DNA of 62,096 nt from Acidimicrobiales bacterium. Its GTDB lineage: Bacteria; Actinomycetota; Acidimicrobiia; Acidimicrobiales; Iamiaceae. The stretch is taken from assembly GCA_035547835.1 (NCBI GenBank), contig DASZTW010000004.1:1-62096 (forward strand), given 5' to 3'. Under the pieces are notes generated by a model. The model made no database searches, was not told where the DNA came from, and was given only the letters and a program-made list of their open reading frames with translations. The position numbers and the translations under genes are program-made. Shown here piece by piece: positions 16,354 to 25,587 of this stretch (positions are counted from its first letter, which is position 1; every line of letters begins with the position of its first letter).

Positions 16354-17820
16354 TCAGCCGTTGTCCTGGCGATACAACGTGAGCGCCGCGTCGACCTTGC
16401 GCTGCGCCACGGCCAGCGCATGCGCGGGTGACTGATTCTGCAACATCACCGCCTCCCAGGCTGTCTGGAGGGCGTCGACGAAATCGCCGTACGGACCGAT
16501 CAGCGGTCCGGGGTTGTCAGGGTTGACGGACGACAGCTCGTCGAACGCGGGCTTCAGCAAGCGCCCACCGAGCTGATCGGACCAGAACCGCGTGACTTGC
16601 GGCGAGTTCGCAGCTCCCGAGAAGACCGGCAGGTACGAAGTGGTCAGGTGGTACTGCACCATCTGCGGCTTCGACATCATGAACTTCAAGAACTCCCACG
16701 ACGCCGCTTGCTGCGCCTTGGAAGAGCCGTGGTCGACGATGTACATGGCCGCGCCCGACGCCTGCACCTGCCCCGGCTCCTTGACGCCCGGGAACGGACC
16801 AGACGCAGGCAACAGGCTCGTGGTGTCCGTGGGGGACGGCACGGCGTTCGCGTCGCCTTTGAGGAAGGCCGAAATGGTGGTGGACGCCGCCGAGGTCTCG
16901 ATCAGCATCGACGACTTCTGCGTCGCGAGCGCCAAGTACTGGTCGATGTTGCCGGGTGCCTTGGGCACCACGACGAGCAGGTCCTCGCGCTGCATCTTCT
17001 TGAACAGCTCGAGGATCTGCACGGCCTGGGGAGTGTTGAACGTGGCGCGGGTGGCTTCGCCGTCGCGCCCGTCGTGGTGGTTCACCACGTCGACGCCCAC
17101 CCCGCTCAGCCAGGTCCACAAGAACCACGGGTCGAGCTTGAGCGACATCGGATGCGGGATCCCGGCGGCCTCGAGCTTGCGGGCATCGTCGTACAGCTCT
17201 TGCAGCGTGCCGGGCGGCTTGTCGGGATCGAGGCCGGCCCGTGCGAAGTGCGCGCGGTTGTAGTACAGGACCAGCTCCGAGGCCGATGCGAACCCCGGCC
17301 AGTAGACGCCCCGGACGGTGTAGTAGCTCCGCACGGCCGGTTGGATCGCCGACATGTCGAAGTGGTCGGCCTTCATGCAGGACTCGGCCGGCAGCACGGT
17401 GCTGGAATCGGCCATCGTCTGGAGCTTGGTGTCCTCGACCTGGATGATCGACGGCAGCTGCTTCGACGACGCCGCGCGGGCGTACTTGTCGAACACCTCG
17501 TCGTAGTCCTTGCCTTCTTGGCTGGCGGTGACGTGGATGCGGTACCGCTGGCGGCCCGACTTCTGGGCCTGATCCTGCTGGGCGTTGAACGCCTTGACCG
17601 AGTCGTCGAGCCCGGCCTTGGGTTGTGCGGTCCAGCCGTGCCAGATCGACACGTGGATGGTCCCGGTCGCGTCTCGCAATGCCCCGAGCGGGCAGGCCGG
17701 GAGGTTCGACGCACTGACGTGGCGGCTGGCGGAGTTGCCTCCGTAGCCTCCACAGGCCGCCGCGAGCATGGCCGCGACGGCCAGGCCCGCCACTCCGGCC
17801 GCGATGCGACGCCGCGTCAC
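16354..17820 (-). CDS. Extracellular solute-binding lipoprotein of a sugar-type ABC importer
   Basis: A 488-residue family 1 solute-binding protein. The lipoprotein signal peptide ends in LAAAC (Cys at about 23), so it would be lipid-anchored outside the membrane. The mature part begins with HVSIWHGWTAQPKAGLDDSV, like UgpB glycerol-3-phosphate or oligosaccharide binders, and contains WPGFASASELVLYYNRAHF and a hinge-region AAMYIVDHGSSKAQQAASWEF. It is the fourth gene of a leftward operon: ATPase, permease, permease, binding protein, engB. The substrate cannot be read from sequence; glycerophosphodiesters or oligosaccharides are reasonable candidates. Confidence 0.9.
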   Translation of the reverse strand: MTRRRIAAGVAGLAVAAMLAAACGGYGGNSASRHVSASNLPACPLGALRDATGTIHVSIWHGWTAQPKAGLDDSVKAFNAQQDQAQKSGRQRYRIHVTASQEGKDYDEVFDKYARAASSKQLPSIIQVEDTKLQTMADSSTVLPAESCMKADHFDMSAIQPAVRSYYTVRGVYWPGFASASELVLYYNRAHFARAGLDPDKPPGTLQELYDDARKLEAAGIPHPMSLKLDPWFLWTWLSGVGVDVVNHHDGRDGEATRATFNTPQAVQILELFKKMQREDLLVVVPKAPGNIDQYLALATQKSSMLIETSAASTTISAFLKGDANAVPSPTDTTSLLPASGPFPGVKEPGQVQASGAAMYIVDHGSSKAQQAASWEFLKFMMSKPQMVQYHLTTSYLPVFSGAANSPQVTRFWSDQLGGRLLKPAFDELSSVNPDNPGPLIGPYGDFVDALQTAWEAVMLQNQSPAHALAVAQRKVDAALTLYRQDNG

Positions 17821-17824
17821 CAGC

Positions 17825-18736
17825 TCATCCCTTCACCGCCCCGGCCGTGAGACCACGGATGATCTGGCGACTGAAGACGATCAGCACGACCACGATCGGG
17901 AGCGCGGCGAGGATCGCCCCGGCGAACGCCACGTTGTAGTGCGCCGGATCGGAGCCGTTGAGCGACGCGAGGCCGATCTGCACGGTGTCCCATCGCGTGC
18001 CGGTGGTGGCGGCCTGCGGCCACAGGTACTGGTTCCACGCCGACAAGAACGCGATCACCGTGAAGCTGGCGATGACCGGCCGCGACAGCGGGATCGCCAC
18101 GCGGGTGAGGAACCGGAGATGGCCGTGACCATCGAGCCGCGCGGCGTCGCGCAGATCGTTCGGAACCCCGAGGAAGCCTTGGCGGATCAAGAACGTGCCG
18201 AGCGCGGTGGCCAGGAACGGCAGGACCAGCCCTTGGTACGTGTTGAGCCACCCGAGCCGCCGCATGGTCTCGACGTTGGCGATCAGCGTGACTTCGATCG
18301 GCAGCATCAAGGTGGCCATGAACAGTGCGAACGCCAGCCGCTTGAACCGGAACTGCAAGAACGCGAACGCGTACGCCGCCAGGCACGACGTCACCACTTG
18401 ACCTGCCGTGATCCCGATCGTGACCAGCGCCGACACCAACAAGTTGTGCGACAAGTTGCCGGCGCCCCATGCCCGGGAGAAGACGTTCCATTCGATGTGC
18501 ACCGGATACGGCGGCGTGCCGGCGCGCAAGTAGGCGTCGGGGTTCGACAGCGCCCGCACGACGATCATGTAGACGGGGAACAGCACCACGACCGACAGCG
18601 CGACGAGGGCCACGTACCACCCCGCGTTGCGCAGCACGCGGGGTGCACCGCCACGACCCACGTCGATCGCGACCGCCGTGCCGCCACCCAGCCGCGGCGC
18701 CGCGGGCTCGACGCGATCGGTGTCAGTCGTTGCCAT
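17825..18736 (-). CDS. Carbohydrate ABC transporter permease (MalG/UgpE type)
   Basis: A 303-residue inner-membrane permease with six predicted helices. The cytoplasmic EAA loop that docks on the ATPase is present as NDLRDAARLDGHGHLRFLTR. Its start overlaps the end of the preceding permease gene by 14 bp. The binding-protein gene follows after 4 bp. Its fixed partners are the other permease, the MalK-like ATPase and the lipoprotein of this operon. Confidence 0.92.
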   Translation of the reverse strand: MATTDTDRVEPAAPRLGGGTAVAIDVGRGGAPRVLRNAGWYVALVALSVVVLFPVYMIVVRALSNPDAYLRAGTPPYPVHIEWNVFSRAWGAGNLSHNLLVSALVTIGITAGQVVTSCLAAYAFAFLQFRFKRLAFALFMATLMLPIEVTLIANVETMRRLGWLNTYQGLVLPFLATALGTFLIRQGFLGVPNDLRDAARLDGHGHLRFLTRVAIPLSRPVIASFTVIAFLSAWNQYLWPQAATTGTRWDTVQIGLASLNGSDPAHYNVAFAGAILAALPIVVVLIVFSRQIIRGLTAGAVKG

Positions 18737-19628
18737 AGTGCACCCGCCTCGACAACAGCGCGAACTGCAGCGCGGAGATGATCGCGGTCACCACGAACAG
18801 CCCGAGCGACATGACCGCCCCGGTACCCGCCTTGGCGGGCGTCTGGCTGTGGAAGATCTTCCACACCAGCGTCTCGGTGGAATGGACCGGACCGCCAGCG
18901 GTCAGCACTTCGATCTGCGCATACGACTGCATCCCGAACACCACGAGCACCACCACGAGGAACAGCAGGATCGGCGACAGCAACGGCAAGGTGACCTTGA
19001 AGAAGCGGCGCACCGATCCGTATCCGTCGAGCGTGGCCGCCTCGAGCAGCTCTTCGGGAATGGCCTGCAAGCCAGCCAGCACGATCACGAAGCACAAGCC
19101 GAGGTTCTGCCAGATCGACGACAGCGACACGCCGAACAACGCCCAACCCGGCCGGCTCAACAAGTTGAGTTGGTTGAACATGCCGACCACGGGGTTGATC
19201 AACACGAAGAAGATCACCGCCGCGACGGCCACCGACGTCGCGATGGTGGACGCGAAGATGGTCTGGAAGATCCGGATCCCGCGCAACCGCCGGTTCGCCA
19301 CCACCGCCAGCACGGTGCCGAGCACCAACCCGGCCGGCACCGTGTACAGCACGTACAGCAGCGAGTGCACGAGTCCGTCGCGGAACTCCGAGCCGGTCAG
19401 CACGTCCCAGTACTGGCTCCACCCGACGTAGTGCTGGCGGGTGCCGAAGTCGTTCGACCGGTACAAGCCGATGTTCACCAGCCGCCACAACGGCAAGAAG
19501 CAGAACGCCGCGAAGATCACCAACGACGGCAACAGGCACAGCGCCGCGACCGAGCCGTCGCGCCGCCACCACTTGGATCGGCCCGCGCCGGTGCCCTGGT
19601 CGAGCGGGGCGGCAGTCGCGGCGGCCAT
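18723..19628 (-). CDS. Carbohydrate ABC transporter permease (MalF/UgpA type)
   Basis: A 301-residue membrane protein with six predicted helices. The EAA-type coupling loop reads PEELLEAATLDGYGSVRRFF. The N-terminal 22 residues are polar and basic before the first helix. It starts at the last base of the ATPase gene and runs into the second permease, forming the translocation channel with it. Confidence 0.92.
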   Translation of the reverse strand: MAAATAAPLDQGTGAGRSKWWRRDGSVAALCLLPSLVIFAAFCFLPLWRLVNIGLYRSNDFGTRQHYVGWSQYWDVLTGSEFRDGLVHSLLYVLYTVPAGLVLGTVLAVVANRRLRGIRIFQTIFASTIATSVAVAAVIFFVLINPVVGMFNQLNLLSRPGWALFGVSLSSIWQNLGLCFVIVLAGLQAIPEELLEAATLDGYGSVRRFFKVTLPLLSPILLFLVVVLVVFGMQSYAQIEVLTAGGPVHSTETLVWKIFHSQTPAKAGTGAVMSLGLFVVTAIISALQFALLSRRVHYGND

Positions 19629-20746
19629 CAGCCGATCCGTTGCCCGGTGTCGGCGTCGAACACGTGCACCTGGTCAGGGCGCACCGCCAGCGGTGCGGTC
19701 TCGCCGACGACGGGTTGGGCCTGGCCGGTCCGCTGGCGGATTGTGACTCGCTGATCACCCACGTCGGCCACCACCAGCGACTCGTGGCCGAGCCACTCGA
19801 TGTTGACGACCCGTCCCGTCAGCGATGGCCCGGTGTCGGTCCGACCGAGCGCCAAGTGCTCCGGCCGCAGCCCCACCACCACCTGTTGGCCCTCGACGAG
19901 CGCGCCACGGGCCCCGACCGGGACGGCCAGGCGGTCGGCGCCGACCGCCAACACCGGTCGCCCATCGGCCACGACCACCGTGGCGTCGAACGTGTTCATC
20001 GGAGGTGCCCCGATGAAACGGGCGACGAACAAGTTGGCCGGGCGGTCGTAGATGTCCTTCGGGGTCCCGACTTGTTGGAGGTGGCCGTCGGACATCACGG
20101 CGATGCGGGTGGCCATGGTCATGGCCTCGATCTGGTCGTGCGTGACGTACAGGACCGTGGCGGGGAAACGCCGGTGCAGCTCCACCAGTTCGGTGCGGGT
20201 CTGGGTGCGGAGCTTGGCGTCGAGGTTCGACAGCGGTTCGTCCATCAAGAACACCCTCGGCCGGGTCACGATGGCCCGCGCCAACGCAACCCGCTGGCGC
20301 TGCCCACCCGACAGGGCACCGGGCTTGCGACCCAGATACGGCTCCAAGCCGAGCGCCCGGGCGGCTTCCGCGATGCGCTGCGTGCGCTCGGTGTGGGTCA
20401 GCTTGCGGGGCTCGGCTTCGCCTTCGACGCGCTGGGGTCGGACCATCAGCGGCGATTCGATGTTCTTGGCGACCGTCAGGTGCGGGTAGAGCGCGTAGCT
20501 CTGGAACACCATCGCCACGTCGCGATCGCGGGGCTCGACATCGTTGACCACGCGGTCGCCGATCGAGATCTTCCCTTCGGTGACCGACTCGAGGCCGGCC
20601 ACCATCCGCAATGCGGTGGTCTTGCCGCAACCGGAGGGACCGAGCAGCACCATGAACTCACCGTCGTCGACCACGAGGTCGAGCCGGTCGACGGCGGTCG
20701 TGCCGCCGAATCGTTTCGTGACCTGGTCGAACGCCACGCCCACCAT
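19628..20746 (-). CDS. ABC importer ATPase (MsmK/UgpC type)
   Basis: A 372-residue MalK-like ATPase. Walker A is GPSGCGKTT, the signature LSGGQRQRVALARAI and Walker B VFLMDEPLSNLD. The H-loop is YVTHDQ. A C-terminal TOBE/OB regulatory domain of about 130 residues includes VVGLRPEHLALG. The ATG at 20746 (MVGVAFDQVTKRF) is preceded by GGAG at 6 nt and TAGGGA further upstream. The longer frame to 20824 adds only an Arg/Pro-rich stretch. It is the first gene of the importer operon, so it may also energise other importers, as MsiK-type ATPases do. Confidence 0.93.
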   Translation of the reverse strand: MVGVAFDQVTKRFGGTTAVDRLDLVVDDGEFMVLLGPSGCGKTTALRMVAGLESVTEGKISIGDRVVNDVEPRDRDVAMVFQSYALYPHLTVAKNIESPLMVRPQRVEGEAEPRKLTHTERTQRIAEAARALGLEPYLGRKPGALSGGQRQRVALARAIVTRPRVFLMDEPLSNLDAKLRTQTRTELVELHRRFPATVLYVTHDQIEAMTMATRIAVMSDGHLQQVGTPKDIYDRPANLFVARFIGAPPMNTFDATVVVADGRPVLAVGADRLAVPVGARGALVEGQQVVVGLRPEHLALGRTDTGPSLTGRVVNIEWLGHESLVVADVGDQRVTIRQRTGQAQPVVGETAPLAVRPDQVHVFDADTGQRIG

Positions 20747-20833
20747 GTGTCTCCGATCCCTACGGTTGGCTCTACGGGTCGGTCCAGGCCGGCCCGGCGC
20801 CGGCCGGTGCGGTCTGGGTCGCATCAGGTCCGC

Positions 20834-21334
20834 TCATGTCATGCCGGCGTAGCCACCGCGGAAGAAGACCAGCGGACGTCCCTCACGCTCTACCTGGAGC
20901 CCGGCGACCCGGCCGAGCACGATGGCGTGATCGCCGGCCGACAGCTCCCCTTCGATCTTGCAGTCGATCCACGCCAGCACGTCGGTCAGCACCGGACAAC
21001 CCAGCGGCGACGGCCGCCAACCGACCCCCTGGTACTTGTCGGCTCCCGACGACGCGAAGGCGCGCGACAGCGCTTCTTGACCCTCCGCGAGCACGTTGGC
21101 GCAGAACCGACCCGTCTCGCGGATGCGCGGCCAGCTCCTCGACGTCGCGGCCACACAAAAACCCACCAGCGGCGGCTCGAGTGAGACAGAGAAGAACGAG
21201 CCGACGGCCAAGCCGAGCGGGGTGGAGCCCACCTCGCTGGTGATGACCGCGACGCCTGTCGGAAAGTGCCCGAGCACCTGGCGGAAGTGAGCCTCGTCGA
21301 CCGTCTCGCGGTCGGGCTCGCTGATGTCGGTCAC
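20834..21334 (-). CDS. Flavin reductase family protein
   Basis: A 166-residue FMN-binding split-barrel protein of the HpaC/FlaRed group. It has HFPTGVAVITSEVGSTPLGLAVGSFFSVSLEPPLVGF and ARSWP-like residues typical of the flavin reductase subunit of two-component monooxygenases. These reduce FMN or FAD with NAD(P)H and hand it to a partner oxygenase. No clear partner lies next to it; the LLM and diiron genes are 29 kb away. Starts with GTG. It precedes the ABC operon on the same strand by about 90 bp but may be separate. Confidence 0.88.
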   Translation of the reverse strand: MTDISEPDRETVDEAHFRQVLGHFPTGVAVITSEVGSTPLGLAVGSFFSVSLEPPLVGFCVAATSRSWPRIRETGRFCANVLAEGQEALSRAFASSGADKYQGVGWRPSPLGCPVLTDVLAWIDCKIEGELSAGDHAIVLGRVAGLQVEREGRPLVFFRGGYAGMT

Positions 21335-21494
21335 GGTGCGCTGACCGGTCCGCCGTGCATCCGGCGGAGCGTAGTGGTTGGGAGGCGAGCCAATCGGCGG
21401 GCCGACCCATCAACACGTGGCGTTGGTCGCGCCCGGCGCAGCCTGGCGGATCGATCCGTGACGCACGATCGGGGCGACCGATCGGCGCGCGCCC

Positions 21495-22400
21495 TCAGGC
21501 GATGGTCACCGGTGCGGCCAGCACCACGCTCATGCCCTCGCCCGCGGCCAGCACCTCGAGCTCATGGCCCGACGGCACCAGCCCCCGCGCGTACCCGAGG
21601 AGTTCGTCGACGCGATCGTCGTCGTGCGCTGGGTCGTGGTGGAACAAGGCCAGGCGTTTGGCGCCGGCTTCGACCGCCACGTTCACCGCGTAGTCGACCG
21701 TGCAGTGACCCCACTCGGTCTTCTCGGCGAACTCACCGCTGTCGTATTGGGCATCGTGGATCAACAGGTCGGCACCGCCGCACAGCTCGAGCACCGAGCC
21801 GGCGATGCGGGATGACCCGTCGCACGGCTGCTGGTGGTCACTGACGTACGCGACGGAATAGCCGTCGAGCTCGACCCGGTAGCCGTTGGTGGCGCCGACG
21901 TGCGGCACCGAGCGGACCCGCACTTTCGCCCGCCCGATCGCGAGGTCGGTGTCGGACGCGTCGTGGAACCGGATCGTGCCGAACAGGTCGGTGCTGCGCA
22001 CCGGGAAGTAGGGCGGGCGCATGAAATCGTCGAACGCGGCGGCCACCGAACAACCGGGCTCAGGGGGTGGTGCATACACGTCGAGCTCGGCACCGGCACG
22101 GTTGATCGGGGTGAAGAACGGCAGGCCTTGCACGTGGTCCCAGTGCAGGTGCGTCACGAGTGCGGTGCCGCGAAACGACCCGTCGTGCGGCAGGTCCTCA
22201 CCCCAGAACCGCAGGCCCGTGCCCAAGTCGAACACGATCGGGTCCATGTCGTGCGCGGTCAGGGCGACACACGCGGTGTTGCCGCCGTACCGAGCATTGG
22301 TTGGTGACGGGCAGGGAGTGGATCCCCTGACTCCGTAAAAGGTGATGGTGACCAGCGCGAGTCCCCCTGTCTGGCCCCTCCTGCAGTTGTTCACCGGCAC
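21495..22400 (-). CDS. MBL-fold metallo-hydrolase
   Basis: A metallo-beta-lactamase-fold protein of up to 301 residues. The metal motif is THLHWDHVQGLPFF, with further ligands in VAYVSDHQQPCD, ADLLIHDAQYD, EWGHCTVDYAV and LALFHHDPAHDDD. Close types include RNase Z-like and cyclic-nucleotide phosphodiesterase-like hydrolases, so the substrate is open. The conserved sequence begins at TITFYGVRGSTP, 17 residues after the GTG at 22400. There is no ATG or GTG at that point, although AGGGGG precedes a CTG codon there. The true start is therefore uncertain. Confidence 0.82.
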   Translation of the reverse strand: MPVNNCRRGQTGGLALVTITFYGVRGSTPCPSPTNARYGGNTACVALTAHDMDPIVFDLGTGLRFWGEDLPHDGSFRGTALVTHLHWDHVQGLPFFTPINRAGAELDVYAPPPEPGCSVAAAFDDFMRPPYFPVRSTDLFGTIRFHDASDTDLAIGRAKVRVRSVPHVGATNGYRVELDGYSVAYVSDHQQPCDGSSRIAGSVLELCGGADLLIHDAQYDSGEFAEKTEWGHCTVDYAVNVAVEAGAKRLALFHHDPAHDDDRVDELLGYARGLVPSGHELEVLAAGEGMSVVLAAPVTIA

Positions 22401-22503
22401 GTTACCTTTCGCTGCAAGCCGGTGAGTCCGGAGTGACGTCAGGCACGTCGAAAGGCCTCCGGCGCGGATGCGGCGACCGCCTGCCGCGGGTTACGTTCCG
22501 GCC

Positions 22504-23388
22504 ATGACCGATCGGACACCGAACCAGGCCAGCGTCGAGATCAACGGCTACCGGGCCGCGTACCTCGAGATGGGCGACGGTCCGCTGGCGTTGTGCCTGC
22601 ACGGCTTCCCGGACTCGGCGCACACCTGGCGCCACCTGCTGCCGCAGCTCGCGGACGCCGGGTTCCACGCCGTGGCACCGTGGCTCCGCGGTTACGCCCC
22701 ATCAGCGGTGCCGAGCGATGGTCGCTATCAGAGCGGCGCGCTCGCGCTGGACGCCAACGCGCTCCACGACGCGCTCGGCGGTGGCGAGCCGGGGGTGATC
22801 GTCGGCCACGACTGGGGTGCGATCGGCACGTACGCCGCGATCGGGAACCAACCCGACCGCTGGCGACGGGCCGTCACCGCCGCGGTGCCACCGATGCCGA
22901 TCGCAGGTGGCGGGATCATGCAGTACGCCCAGCTGCGCCGGTCCTGGTACATGTTCTTCTTCCAGCACCCGCTCGCCGATGTCGTGGTCGCCGGGGACGA
23001 CTTGCGGTTCGTCGACCACCTCTGGGAGGACTGGTCCCCCGGCTACGACGCGGGCCACGACCTCCCGCTGGTCAAGGACGCGCTGCGCGACAGCGCCAAC
23101 CTCGGCGCGGCGATCGGTTACTACCGGGCCATGCTCGGCGACGGCGCCCGCGATCCCGAGCTCGATGCGATCGAGGCATCGGCAATGGCGCCCCCGCCGA
23201 TCCCCACGCTGTACCTCCACGGCGCCGACGACGGCTGCATGGGCGTCGAGTTGGCGGAGCAGGCGGCGGCGTTCCTCGAACCGTCGGGCTCGCAGATGCA
23301 GATCGTGGCCGACGCCGGCCACTTCCTCCATCTGGAGCAGCCCGACGTCGTGAACGCGGCGGTCGTCGCCCACCTCACCTCGTCGTGA
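22504..23388 (+). CDS. Alpha/beta hydrolase (epoxide hydrolase-like)
   Basis: A 294-residue alpha/beta-hydrolase. The oxyanion segment is LCLHGFPDSAHTWRHLLP, the nucleophile elbow VGHDWGAIGTYAA has Asp as in epoxide hydrolases and haloalkane dehalogenases, and the late segment is TLYLHGADDGCMG with ADAGHFLHLEQP supplying His. Epoxide hydrolase is the best guess. The ATG at 22504 lies 6 nt after TACGTT (22492-22497), the leaderless pattern. It is divergent from the MBL gene. Confidence 0.87.
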   Translation: MTDRTPNQASVEINGYRAAYLEMGDGPLALCLHGFPDSAHTWRHLLPQLADAGFHAVAPWLRGYAPSAVPSDGRYQSGALALDANALHDALGGGEPGVIVGHDWGAIGTYAAIGNQPDRWRRAVTAAVPPMPIAGGGIMQYAQLRRSWYMFFFQHPLADVVVAGDDLRFVDHLWEDWSPGYDAGHDLPLVKDALRDSANLGAAIGYYRAMLGDGARDPELDAIEASAMAPPPIPTLYLHGADDGCMGVELAEQAAAFLEPSGSQMQIVADAGHFLHLEQPDVVNAAVVAHLTSS

Positions 23389-23485
23389 TCCGGCAGCCGG
23401 CGCCGACACGAAGGAGCTGACGGGGGCGAGAGGCGCAGGCGGAGCCGGCACGGAGCGTCCAGCACGAGCAGTGAGGCGGGCCAAG

Positions 23486-23833
23486 TCAGGCGGCACCGAG
23501 GGATCGGAAGGCCGGCGAGCGGTGCACCTCGGTGAGACAACCCACGATCTTGTCGACCCGGGCACGGAGGATCGGCCGCCACGTCCACTCGGGAAAGCGG
23601 TCGAGGCTCGACCGCAGGCGCATGGCGCGCTCGGCCTCCACGCCGACGCTCCGCAACGCGAAGTAGACGAGGTGGCGGTCAGGCCCGACGTAGCGGTCGC
23701 CGATGTCGCCCATCAGCCGGGTCAGCCGCCGCATGCCTTGCTCGTGCAGGCCGGTGAGGGTCCGCAAGTCCAGTCGCGGGTCGTGGTACCCGGTCAATTC
23801 GTCGGCCAGCAGTCGGATCGCGTCGTCGTTCAC
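23486..23833 (-). CDS. Protein of unknown function
   Basis: A 115-residue, mostly helical, charged protein I do not recognise. Segments such as LTGLHEQGMRRLTRLMGDIGDRYVGPDRHLVYFALRSVG and RFPEWTWRPILRARVDKIVGCLTEVHR look like a real soluble protein rather than a shadow frame. Starts with GTG; no Shine-Dalgarno or -10 is obvious. It lies downstream of mutY on the same strand, separated by a 45-nt hairpin element that contains the mutY stop codon. Confidence 0.55.
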   Translation of the reverse strand: MNDDAIRLLADELTGYHDPRLDLRTLTGLHEQGMRRLTRLMGDIGDRYVGPDRHLVYFALRSVGVEAERAMRLRSSLDRFPEWTWRPILRARVDKIVGCLTEVHRSPAFRSLGAA

Positions 23834-23870
23834 GCCCCATGAGAGGCCCGCGACACCCGATCATGACGCT

Positions 23871-23915
23871 GCTGTGAGCAGAAAGCCACGCCCACGGTTG
23901 TCAAGTGCTCACAGC
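23871..23915. repeat. 45-nt GTGAGCA hairpin element, copy 1
   Basis: The outer arms GCTGTGAGCA and TGCTCACAGC pair perfectly over 10 bp around a 25-nt middle. A second copy at 31925-31969 matches at about 38 of 45 positions with the arms unchanged. The right flank GCAGGGTGGGT recurs after a related hairpin at 32043-32088. The element holds the stop codon of leftward mutY and may act as a transcription terminator or be a small dispersed repeat. Confidence 0.7.
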
Positions 23916-24811
23916 AGGGTGGGTTCGGGCGGCGATGAGACGGAGGGGAGCTCGAGCCAGACCGCGGTGGCGGACCCGACCTCGACCGCGAGGCCGTCGT
24001 CGAGCAGCGTGCGCGCCACCCGGGTGGCCCGGTCCGGGTCGCCGGGCCAACCCATGACCTCGGCGAGCACCTCGGGCTCGGCGCGCACCGGCCCCGCGCG
24101 CAACGCGTCGACGAGGCGACCCCGCCCCTGGCGGTCGGATCCGTCGAAGCGCGACTGGGGGCGCGACGACCCGGCCGTGCCCACCGCCGGGTCCGGGTCG
24201 GGACGACCAGCTACCGCCCATGCACACGTCGATGCCACCGGGCACTCGCCACACGACGGCGAGCGAATGGTGCACACCGTTGCCCCCAGGTCGAGGACGG
24301 CCTGGTTCCACGCCCAGCCCTGGCCCGGCGGCACCGCCTGGTCGGCCTGCGCTTGCGCCTCGGCCTTGCGGAGCGGCCGGCCGGCCCAGCGGGCCAGCAC
24401 CCGCGCCGCGTTGGTGTCGACAACCCCGACGTCGGCTGCGAACGCGAACGCGGCGACCGCCCGTGCCGTGTACGGACCGATGCCGGGTAGGGCCATCAGC
24501 TCGCCGATCGAACGCGGCAGCGCACCACCGTGTTCGGCGACGACCACGCCGGCGCAGCGGTGGAGGTTGAGCGCCCGGCGGTTGTAGCCCAAACCGGCCC
24601 ACAGCTGCACCACGTCGCCGGCGGCCGCGGCCGCGCAGGACCCGACCGTGGGAAAGCGTGCGAGAAAGGCGTGGTACTTGGGGATCACCCGCACCACCTG
24701 GGTCTGCTGGAGCATGAGCTCGGACACCAGCACCGACCAGGGATCCCGGCTGCGACGCCACGGCAGGTCGCGCCTCGTTCGGTCCGACCAGTCCAGCAGC
24801 GGATGGATCAT
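23909..24811 (-). CDS. mutY: A/G-specific adenine glycosylase MutY
   Basis: A 300-residue HhH-GPD DNA glycosylase that removes adenine mispaired with 8-oxoguanine. The catalytic Glu lies in SELMLQQTQV. The helix-hairpin-helix is LMALPGIGPYTARAV and the catalytic Asp is in GVVDTNAARVLAR. The 4Fe-4S loop has exact C-x6-C-x2-C-x5-C spacing (CTIRSPSCGECPVASTC). The C-terminal region after the cluster is about 90 residues and shows no clear Nudix-like 8-oxoG recognition domain, so the protein is short for MutY. It overlaps the upstream methyltransferase gene by 4 bp. Confidence 0.92.
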   Translation of the reverse strand: MIHPLLDWSDRTRRDLPWRRSRDPWSVLVSELMLQQTQVVRVIPKYHAFLARFPTVGSCAAAAAGDVVQLWAGLGYNRRALNLHRCAGVVVAEHGGALPRSIGELMALPGIGPYTARAVAAFAFAADVGVVDTNAARVLARWAGRPLRKAEAQAQADQAVPPGQGWAWNQAVLDLGATVCTIRSPSCGECPVASTCAWAVAGRPDPDPAVGTAGSSRPQSRFDGSDRQGRGRLVDALRAGPVRAEPEVLAEVMGWPGDPDRATRVARTLLDDGLAVEVGSATAVWLELPSVSSPPEPTLL

Positions 24812-25581
24812 TCGATGCGGTGGCAGCAGTAGATGTCGGTGACGTACGGAAGCGGGAACGTGTCAGGGAGATCGGCCACCAGCGCGAGCACCTCGTCAAC
24901 CACCTGTTGCTGGTCGGCTTCGGGCGACGCGGCGACGTAGCTGATCGACCGCACCCGATCGGCCAGTCGCTCCTTGGTCATCGATTGCTCCCAGCGGTGC
25001 TGGTGGCGGGTCACCCGCTCGAAACGCCCCGATGCACGCAACGCCGACGGCCAGTCGGTGGTCTTGTAGTCCGCGATCTGACGCTCGTCCCAACGGATCA
25101 CGCGGCTCATGTCGGCAACCCACGACTCGGTTTCGTCCCGTACGTTCCACAACACCGCCAGCCCGCCGTCGGGCCGCAGGACCCGTGCGATCTCAGCCAG
25201 CGCCTGCTCCAAGTCGAACCAGTGGAACGCCTGGGCCACGGTGACGGCATCGAGCGACTCGTCGCCCACGTCGATCGACTCTGCCGTACCGCCGACCAGC
25301 TCGACGTCGGGGCAGACGACTTCGAGCTGGCGGCGCATCCCCTCCAACGGCTCCAGCGCCATCACCCGCGCGCCGGTGCGGACCAGGCCCCGGGTGAGCT
25401 TGCCGGTGCCGGCCGCCAGGTCGAGGATCCTCGAGCGCGGGTGGACCGGCAGCTCAGCCGCCAGCAGGTCGATCACCTCGGCCGGGTAGCCCGGCCGCGA
25501 GCGCTCGTATTCCGCAGCGGCCCGGTCGAAGCCGGTGGCTGCGACCTCGGGGATGCCCGGCTCAGGCGCCTCGGGCGGCAC
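24808..25581 (-). CDS. Class I SAM-dependent methyltransferase
   Basis: A 257-residue Rossmann-fold methyltransferase. Motif I is RILDLAAGTGKLTRGLV, followed by the acidic RVMALEPLEGMRRQL, and post-motif AVTVAQAFHWFDLEQALAEIARVLRPDGGLAVLWN. The pattern matches the methyltransferase 11 family (UbiE/Tam-like small-molecule enzymes). The substrate is unknown. It sits between the MaoC-like gene (6 bp upstream) and mutY (4-bp overlap) in one leftward operon. Confidence 0.87.
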   Translation of the reverse strand: MPPEAPEPGIPEVAATGFDRAAAEYERSRPGYPAEVIDLLAAELPVHPRSRILDLAAGTGKLTRGLVRTGARVMALEPLEGMRRQLEVVCPDVELVGGTAESIDVGDESLDAVTVAQAFHWFDLEQALAEIARVLRPDGGLAVLWNVRDETESWVADMSRVIRWDERQIADYKTTDWPSALRASGRFERVTRHQHRWEQSMTKERLADRVRSISYVAASPEADQQQVVDEVLALVADLPDTFPLPYVTDIYCCHRIE

Positions 25582-25587
25582 CGCGGT

